Notes under the pieces: model-generated
Database searches by the model: none
What the model was told of the DNA's origin: nothing
What the model saw: the letters and a program-made list of their open reading frames with translations, nothing else
Shown here: one piece after another, positions 58,331 through 64,000 of the stretch
How the letters are laid out: every line of letters begins with the position of its first letter
Numbering within the stretch: the first letter of the stretch is position 1
Made by a program: the position numbers and the translations under genes
Origin: Ceratopteris richardii
Taxonomy: Eukaryota; Streptophyta; Polypodiopsida; Polypodiales; Pteridaceae
Reading direction: 5' to 3'
DNA: 64,000 nt
Assembly: GCA_020310875.1 (NCBI GenBank)
Contig: CM035428.1
Coordinates: 108,943,245-109,007,244 of the forward strand

Positions 58331-58700
58331 ATCGAACGATGGGTGAGACAATATCCCATACAAATCCATATAGGAAAAAAGGTACGTTGGTAGCTCAATC
58401 TAGAGCAAATAATATAGCAGCTTTGACCTATGTGGAACACATTGAGGAAATCATTTAAAAAGTCACAATCTCTTCTCACAGTAGAATATTTCTTTATTAA
58501 TCCATCTTCTTTTCTTCACTTGAAAAAAGAAAAGATTGATAGCAAATCATTTTGTGCAAATACTTTAGTCATAGAAATCTGAATGCGCATGGATCTGAAT
58601 GCACATGAGAGATCCACTCTTTGGCATTGAAGTGTGATCGTTATACCAATATTGGATAAAACAAAAGAAAAAGATCAATACAAAGATGTCACTCATGCGT
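58331..58700. other. No recognised gene
   Basis: Short frames only. The left part may still be LINE ORF1. Confidence 0.35.
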
Positions 58701-58719
58701 GATAATGTCCTAGAAGAAG

Positions 58720-58880
58720 TCTTTCTAGTGATAAAGAAATTCAGCTCCAAGTTCTAGTTAACTGACGATGATCTGTAAGAAGTGTTTCTAGAAATAAGAA
58801 TATAGTGATATAGAAATTCAGTTCCAAGTTTTAGTTAAGTGATGATAATTTGCAAGAAGTGTTTCTGCAAATAAGAATAT
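58720..58880 (+). repeat. 77-bp tandem duplication
   Basis: AGAAATTCAGYTCCAAGTTYTAGTTAA...AAGAAGTGTTTCT occurs twice, 77 bp apart, about 88% identical by eye. Confidence 0.7.
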
Positions 58881-58921
58881 TGATTTGATGTCATTAGAAG
58901 TGTTTGTATTGAATCGGTTTC

Positions 58922-59175
58922 TTTTTGTTAAATTGAGGTTTGGCAAGCGCCTACTTCTTCAACTTTATTGTGAAAGCGCAAATGTACAAGCGAATGAACA
59001 TAGTACCTACGGGACCGCCCATATCTCACAAAGCAAAGGTTAAATAAGGTTACATGAGTTACAATTGGTTTAATTTGGTCAAAGTCTTACATATCCAACC
59101 CGAAAATTGAACTTTAGACCTTCGCCTAAAGAAGTAGTGAATACCAAACCATTTGAACTACGAGACGTGAGCAAC
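58922..59175 (-). mobile_element. SINE with tRNA-like head and LINE-B-like 3' tail
   Basis: On the minus strand 59165-59100 is tRNA-like: GTAGTTCAAATGGTTTGG (A box) and GGTCTAAAGTTCAATTTTCG (B-box-like), about 40 bp apart. The element ends in GCTTTGTGAGATATGGGCGG, TCCCGTAGGTACTATGTTCA and CTTGTACATTT...AATAAAG...TAGGC...GCC, which follows the LINE-B 3' UTR (CTTTGTGAAATTTGGGGGG, TCCCAAGGGCACTAGTCCCA, CACCTGTAACTTTT...TTAAGTC...TAGGC) over about 110 bp. Confidence 0.65.
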
Positions 59176-60333
59176 TGAACCTACTTTTGCAACAAGATGA
59201 TTGAACGATCTCAATAAAACGTATGTTGAAACAAAGAGGAAAAAAAATTGCATGATTACAAAGAAAACTTGAACTCGTATAGAAAAGAATTAAGAAAATA
59301 TTATGCGATTCGTTTCTGTAGAAAAGAGTGGGAGTGCCTTTTCCATGAAAGTCTTAGATCTCTAATGAAACTAAAATCATAAGGGTTTGATAAGGATATA
59401 TATTATGTGTATTTCACTCCACTTTGCACAAGGCCACACAAGGCCACCTTCAAGACAAAGATAAAGATATGAAAAAAGATGGCAAAGGCATCCGCAACAA
59501 CACAACGAACAAGGGCTCTACAAAGAGAATTGAAGGGAGCGTACATCCAACAAATAACATCCCATCAATGGATCAACTAAAGGACTACGTCAATAGAGAT
59601 AGAAAATGGATCAAAAGCACCACGTACTCCATAATGTAAACCCTACATGTCCAATGTCCAAGGATCCCATGTGTCTCCAAATCCCCTACAAAACTTAAAA
59701 TTTTTAAGTATATGTCTTAGAATTCCATATGTCGTAATATCTCAGGGATGCCATATGTCCTACATAACATGGATCCTATATGTCCATAGAACTAAAAACC
59801 AAGGGATGTTGTATGTCCCAAACTTAGATCCCATATGTCCAAGTCATATCTAACGATCTTATATATGCTTAGCTCCTAAAACCCAATGAACTAAATGATC
59901 CCATATATCACTATTTTCCCACATTAAAACAAAAGGATTATCATATGGAGGGGGTGTTGAGAGTTCCATGCTCCAGAGTCCATCCTTTTGTCAAAGTCTA
60001 CATTCATTCTCATGCAAGCTCATTTATCCCACATCCAATATACTTTGCCCTCTACTCTATATGTGGAGTGTCTCACTTCACTCCTCATAAGTTCATTCAC
60101 TCAAGCTCTTGACAAGAGTGCCTTTATGCTCCTCATGGAGTCTTCATGCTCATAGGGCATTGTATGTAAGTCATTTGCATTTTAAATCGTTCAACATGTT
60201 TTCATTTCTTTTGTTCCTTTCTCCATAGCTTGCTAGATGTGTGTATATAAATAGAGTAGAAGTAGTGCTTTGTCATTTCAACTTTTTAGCCATTCAATCT
60301 CATAAAAAGATTAATGAACTGTTTGAAGCACAA
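59176..60333. other. No recognised feature
   Basis: AT-rich DNA. CCCATATGTC-like words (ATCCCATGTGTC, GCCATATGTCC, CCTATATGTCC, CCCATATGTCC) recur loosely at about 59640-59850. The 71-codon frame at 59424-59639 has no family resemblance. Confidence 0.4.
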
Positions 60334-60466
60334 GTCCTCCAATGAGCCTCTCCTCTTATGGCATTCGAGAGCGATTTTGCTTACCATCCCATTGCGCCCA
60401 GTCCTCCAATGAGCCTCTCCTCTTATGGCATTCGAGAGCGATTTTGCTTACCATCCCATTGCGCCC
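60334..60466 (+). repeat. Exact 66-bp tandem duplication (period 67)
   Basis: GTCCTCCAATGAGCCTCTCC...CATTGCGCCC occurs at 60334-60399 and 60401-60466 without a mismatch, so the event is recent or an assembly artefact. Confidence 0.9.
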
Positions 60467-60797
60467 TCCATTATACCTTCTGGCTAAGTAAATAGACTCC
60501 ACCTTTTCCAAGTCTCTCCGTCCAATTTACTATACATAACGGACCCTTTAAAAATAGAGGAGGAGCATCTTCTTTGTTCCTCCGATAGCTAAGCAGCACA
60601 TGGCTGTTTTCCACGCTGAAATTTATGAGCTTTGCAATGGTGCATAATCCTTCATGGATGATGAACATATCTTAACTAAGTTTAGAAAAGAGTGGGAGCG
60701 CTTTTTCCATGAAAAATCTTAGTTTCTCTCTTACTACATATGAAAAACCCGTAATTGATTGCCAACGATTCAAGAAAAAGCAAATGATTTCTTAAAT
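60467..60797. other. No recognised feature
   Basis: Noncoding by inspection. A 65-codon minus-strand frame at 60471-60668 has no recognised motif. Confidence 0.4.
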
Positions 60798-60977
60798 CCA
60801 ATGGGCATGGTTAAGCGTATGTGCCTTGTATTCTTAGGTAGATGGTCAGAGTTCAAGTCCTGCATGAGGCTAGATGTCTCAGAGCTCCCCAAGATGAGTG
60901 CCTCTATCTTAGGAGATAGGGTGTGTGTCTTTCCAATTCATTGCACTTAATAAAAAAAAAAAAAAAAAAAAAAAAAA
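60798..60977 (+). mobile_element. tRNA-derived SINE, family S1, younger copy
   Basis: The head TGGTTAAGCGTATGTGCC fits an A box and CAGAGTTCAAGTCCTGC a B box. The body AGATGAGTGCCTCTATCTT and end CAATTCATTGCACTTAAT are followed by about 26 A. The long uninterrupted tail suggests a fairly recent insertion. The target duplication was not resolved. Confidence 0.7.
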
Positions 60978-61389
60978 GCTTTTGATCAACTCGACACTAC
61001 TTCTTTTCTCTCCCTCTCAATTTGATTTTGTAACTCACTCATGCCGCCAATTCGGTAAAAAGCGAACGATTCCATAAATATTTGAAAGTAATAAGCTTTT
61101 CGAACAATTTAACGGTACTTTTTCATGAAGAACATGGAAAATCAATGCACGAACATATCCATTGGAAAGATGGTCCATCGTCGTGCAGAGCAGTGTTCGT
61201 CCTTGTGGAGTGGGATCAATGTCCATCTTTGTGGAGTGTGAGCAATGTCCGTCGATGGTGAAGAAGATCGAGATAAAAAAGGAAGGAAAAAAAAGAGGAA
61301 AAATTGACTTCAGGGCCATAGAATAATTTTTTTGGACACAAAATCCATTAAGAAATAGCAAAATCAAGAAAAAATTAATGTAATGAAGA
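60978..61389. other. No recognised feature
   Basis: A small direct repeat near 61197-61255 (CTTGTGGAGTG...CAATGTCC). No gene. Confidence 0.4.
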
Positions 61390-62325
61390 ACAGAGAAGCT
61401 TTAGTGGTCCAAAGCATGTTAGAAGGTCATCCTCAAGATGCTGAGAAAGAGAAGGGAAACATAAGTCATGGAGATGAAGTGAGAAGGCTTCACGACACTG
61501 AGATGAAGAAGGAGAAGAAGCCTTAAGGGGATTTTTGAGGCGAGCCCCTCTTGCATGGCTCCGGAAACAAACATTTTTTGCAACTTGGAGAAGGAGGTCA
61601 ATGAATTGCATTACTTAGGGGAATGGATCATGATGACTATTGCAATGATGGGAAAACTCGAGAGGATTGCGGTTGCAAGGAAGACAACCACGAAGGATAC
61701 ACCACTAGCAAAGAGGATGGATTCAACACCAACGATGAAGATAATCAAGACAACAAAAGCTCGATCATTGGATCCACGATTCCCAAAAGCATGTTGAACT
61801 TCTTTTCGAAGAAGATTGCTCACAAAGAAAAACAACCAATTGAGATACGATGGAAAAGCTGCCTTAAGGGTAAAATTCAATGTCATGATCCCCCATCTTG
61901 AAGAAAAAAGATGATGAGAAAAACAAGAAAAAGAGGGACAAGGCCCCTCCTTGTAACAAAAATCTACGATAATGATAACCATTTATTTGAATGTTAGAGG
62001 GTTGCCACTGTTATTGGCTAGTGGATCCGCGATTGAAGCCCAAACTTGGGTTTCATATATCTTCAAGAGATCAAAATCGATGAGGAGGAACTTCAAAAGA
62101 CGCTAAAATGTATTTTGTCATCCCATTTCTAGATCTTCACCCCCCACCCTAGGGGAAATGGTCATGGGGCTATCTGCATTAATAGAAGATGGTTCGCTAG
62201 ACTTGTGGATACCCAAGTAGATCACAACCATCGATGGATTGTTGCTTTCTATGGGAGTCATGTGCAGTTCATAATAGTCTTTGTGTATGCTCCCATTATC
62301 AATGTGGAAAGAAATGGCAGTTGAA
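61390..62325 (+). pseudogene. LINE relic: ORF1 tail and endonuclease N-terminus, plus strand
   Basis: 61390-61960 encodes a charged ORF1 tail (EKEVNELHYLGEW, NQDNKSSIIGS, FFSKKIAHKEKQPIEI) homologous to the minus-strand copy at 58020-57430. Near 61972 ATGATAACC begins an endonuclease start (NVRGL), followed across frame changes by QEIKIDEEELQKTLK, HNHRWIVAFYGSHVQFI and FVYAPIINVERN, where homology ends. The stop/start junction is again close (TAATGATAA). Broken. Confidence 0.7.
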
Positions 62326-62764
62326 AATCATTCGACTCTCTGCCCCTTAACATCTAAAAACTTTTGAATATTTCACATCTAAAGACTTTTGAATGTTTCA
62401 CGCCATAAAAAGACTCCCCTTTTTTATCGAATAGAGGTGCCGGCAAGGTCTAGTGCACTAAGAGATAGAGAAACCTTTTAAATATAGTCACGTCTTTGAA
62501 AAAATGACCATACGCCATATTTGATTAATTATTATGTAAATCTCCGAAAACCACCAAGTGGTCTCTCGTGCAACCACGATGGACACACCTCTATCGCCAA
62601 TGGAAACCCCTGTACCATTCACGGTTCATCTACACTTCTGTTGAAGGTAGAGAGATATATCAGCATTATTAAGTATGAATGAAAAGAAATATTGCAAGGA
62701 TGATTGAAAAATATTTTCTTCAGTAATTTACATAAGAATAATGAAAATTAATTAAAAAAACAAT
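62326..62764. other. No recognised feature
   Basis: A small tandem repeat near 62345-62400 (ACATCTAAARACTTTTGAATRTTTCAC). No gene. Confidence 0.4.
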
Positions 62765-63250
62765 TATATAGTGAAGGGGCATAGTGCTATTGAGATCACC
62801 TATATCTCACAAAGCAGAGGTAAGCCTTTTCAAAGGTGGAGAATTGATGACATGCAAGATTTGGCAAGAAAATTAAGTTCTAGAGGGAGTTACAAAAAAA
62901 TTTAATGATCTTTTTGTGGCTCTCATGGGCAATCCATTTACGTTTGATCTTGTTATTATCAAAGACTAAACTCATATGGTGTCTCAATGGAGGAGACTTC
63001 TTACAATTACATATTCTTTTGCCCAATTAACCAATGGATCTATCAATCAGCCATTTTTTCAGATGGTCATCAAAGTTGACCATATATCTTTCCTTCCATA
63101 TCTTCCAAAGCACTTCCCCATTGATAGCATTCCATAAGGTAGAAGAGCAGTCGATGGCTTCTCGAAGTAATGCTTGCTTCCAATTGATTTGACTCTATAA
63201 ACTCAAAACCTTGACAAGCGCCTGCCACACAGAATGACTTTATGTTTCTG
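62765..63250 (-). pseudogene. LINE 3' end and ORF2 C-terminus relic, minus strand
   Basis: On the plus strand GGGGCATAGTGCTATTGAGA...ATATCTCACAAAGCAGAGG is a reversed LINE-B-like 3' UTR. Rightward, the minus strand encodes KHYFEKPSTAL-type, MECYQWGSALEDMEGKIYGQ and related LINE-B end sequence (compare WNAIRGETLWKIWRERC). Decayed. Confidence 0.65.
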
Positions 63251-63899
63251 CAAGGGAGACTAAGCTTCCATCTAACTTCCTCTTTTATATATAACAAAAA
63301 AGAAATTAAAAAAGGGACAATGAAAATGTTTCCCAATTGAAAAAACGAAACTCATAAATTACGTCTTTAGATTCAAGTATTAGTTCTACACATTAGGCTA
63401 CCACATTGAGAGAAAGATCAATAGCTAAGCACATATCTTACCAAATTATAAAATTAAAAATTCATGTCATTGATGCTATTAAAATCCTATGAACATTTTA
63501 TAATTCTCTTGAGAAGAGGGTTGTGGGATTGCAATTTTGATGTAGCAAATGAAAAAACAGTGTGGGTTCTCCTCTCCTTCTTTCAATTGATATTTTCCAA
63601 AGTGTGAACCATGCGAAGATGTGGGTTTGCACATGTCATTTGGTTCTAGGGGAATAACCTTATGGACATGGAAAATTTTTTAAGAGAAGATAGAGGGTCA
63701 AGAAAATAATAGGTGAATATAGAGCGGATGTGTGTGTGAGAGAGAGAGTGGCAAAGACAGAGTGGATATGTGTATGTGTGTGCGTGTGTCTTATATTCTT
63801 CTTTCGCGAAAGCTTTAATCCTTTCTTTCATGTTGTGGACCAAAATATGATATTGTTCTTGCATGGCTTTAGGTAGACATGTAATCTGGAATGACAAAA
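63251..63899. other. Unassigned DNA with GA/GT microsatellites
   Basis: (GA)n and (GT)n lie at about 63731-63792. No gene is supported. Confidence 0.45.
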
Positions 63900-64000
63900 T
63901 CTTGTTCCTCCAATGTTTTGAGATACGATCATTTTTCTAGATCAGGGTATTTTAGTTAGTGGGCATGGCTGAAAGTAGTGATGTATTCCATATGTTCGCG
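63900..64000 (+). CDS. Start of a copia C1-family gag, cut by the window end
   Basis: 63900-63964 matches the C1 leader (TTTTGAGATACRATCA, TTTTCTNNANCAGGGTATTTTAG). The ATG at 63965 begins MAESSDVFHMFA, matching MVESSDVFRMLA of C1. Sequence left of 63900 does not match the C1 leader or LTR, so this copy lacks its 5' end. Confidence 0.75.

Noticed and set aside
59424..59639. A 71-codon plus-strand frame rich in Lys and Thr
   Set aside because: Short, low complexity, no family resemblance, and no promoter or neighbouring gene to support it.

Overview
The window reads as repeat-dominated nuclear DNA of a land plant. I found no convincing host protein-coding gene. Almost every recognisable protein is a retrotransposon or transposon product of plant type: LINE ORF1 with a CCHC knuckle and ORF2 with EN-RT-zf-RVT, Ty1/copia gag-pol with a tRNA-iMet primer site, and CACTA/TNP2 transposase. 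Protein flavour and repeat load make a large-genome plant likely, perhaps a fern, lycophyte or gymnosperm, but that is only an impression. All gene coordinates are for element proteins, most of them decayed.

Layout. 1-4760: LINE-A, running in from the left, with ORF1 (partial) and an almost full ORF2 broken by three TAG codons and two frameshifts. 5240-5420: tRNA-derived SINE. 5714-6911: 5'-truncated LINE-B with a 16-bp target duplication. 7270-7592: LINE tail relics. 8618-10701: possible TIR element with palindromic subterminal motifs. 10.7-18.3 kb: mostly unrecognised AT-rich DNA with SINEs (11.7, 16.3, 16.7 and 17.6 kb) and an LTR/primer-site relic. 18345-20614: LINE-B on the minus strand with an open 680-codon ORF2 C-terminal half. 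21.3-26.3 kb: minus-strand CACTA/TNP2 relic, split by a 1,144-bp TG...CA insertion that looks like a solo LTR. 26632-28532: AT-rich satellite.

28533-34618: Ty1/copia, an older LTR-plus-leader followed by a complete element whose protease region is tandemly duplicated. 34.6-36.5 kb: a second copia on the minus strand. 37.2-43.3 kb: decayed minus-strand LTR-element material (multi-knuckle gag, retropepsin-like tail), a minisatellite built on the palindrome TCTATCATGATAGA, and an LTR-like promoter block. 43.5-45.0 kb: LINE relic. 45846-49023: LINE-B with a 13-bp target duplication. 49.2-51.4 kb: a tandemly duplicated block of LINE relics. 51.5-55.5 kb: a minus-strand LTR element, with one extra LTR block in inverted orientation. 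55.9-58.3 kb: minus-strand LINE relic. 58.9-59.2 kb: tRNA-headed SINE whose tail matches the LINE-B 3' end. 60.8 kb: second copy of the first SINE. 61.4-62.3 kb: LINE ORF1/EN relic. 62.8-63.2 kb: LINE tail relic. The window ends inside another copia gag.

How the parts work together: LINE-B-type elements supply an endonuclease/reverse transcriptase, and the SINE at 59 kb looks built to borrow it through a shared 3' tail. The LTR elements use initiator tRNA-Met priming. Most nonsense codons fit C-to-T decay at CG or CHG sites, as expected of methylated, silenced repeats.
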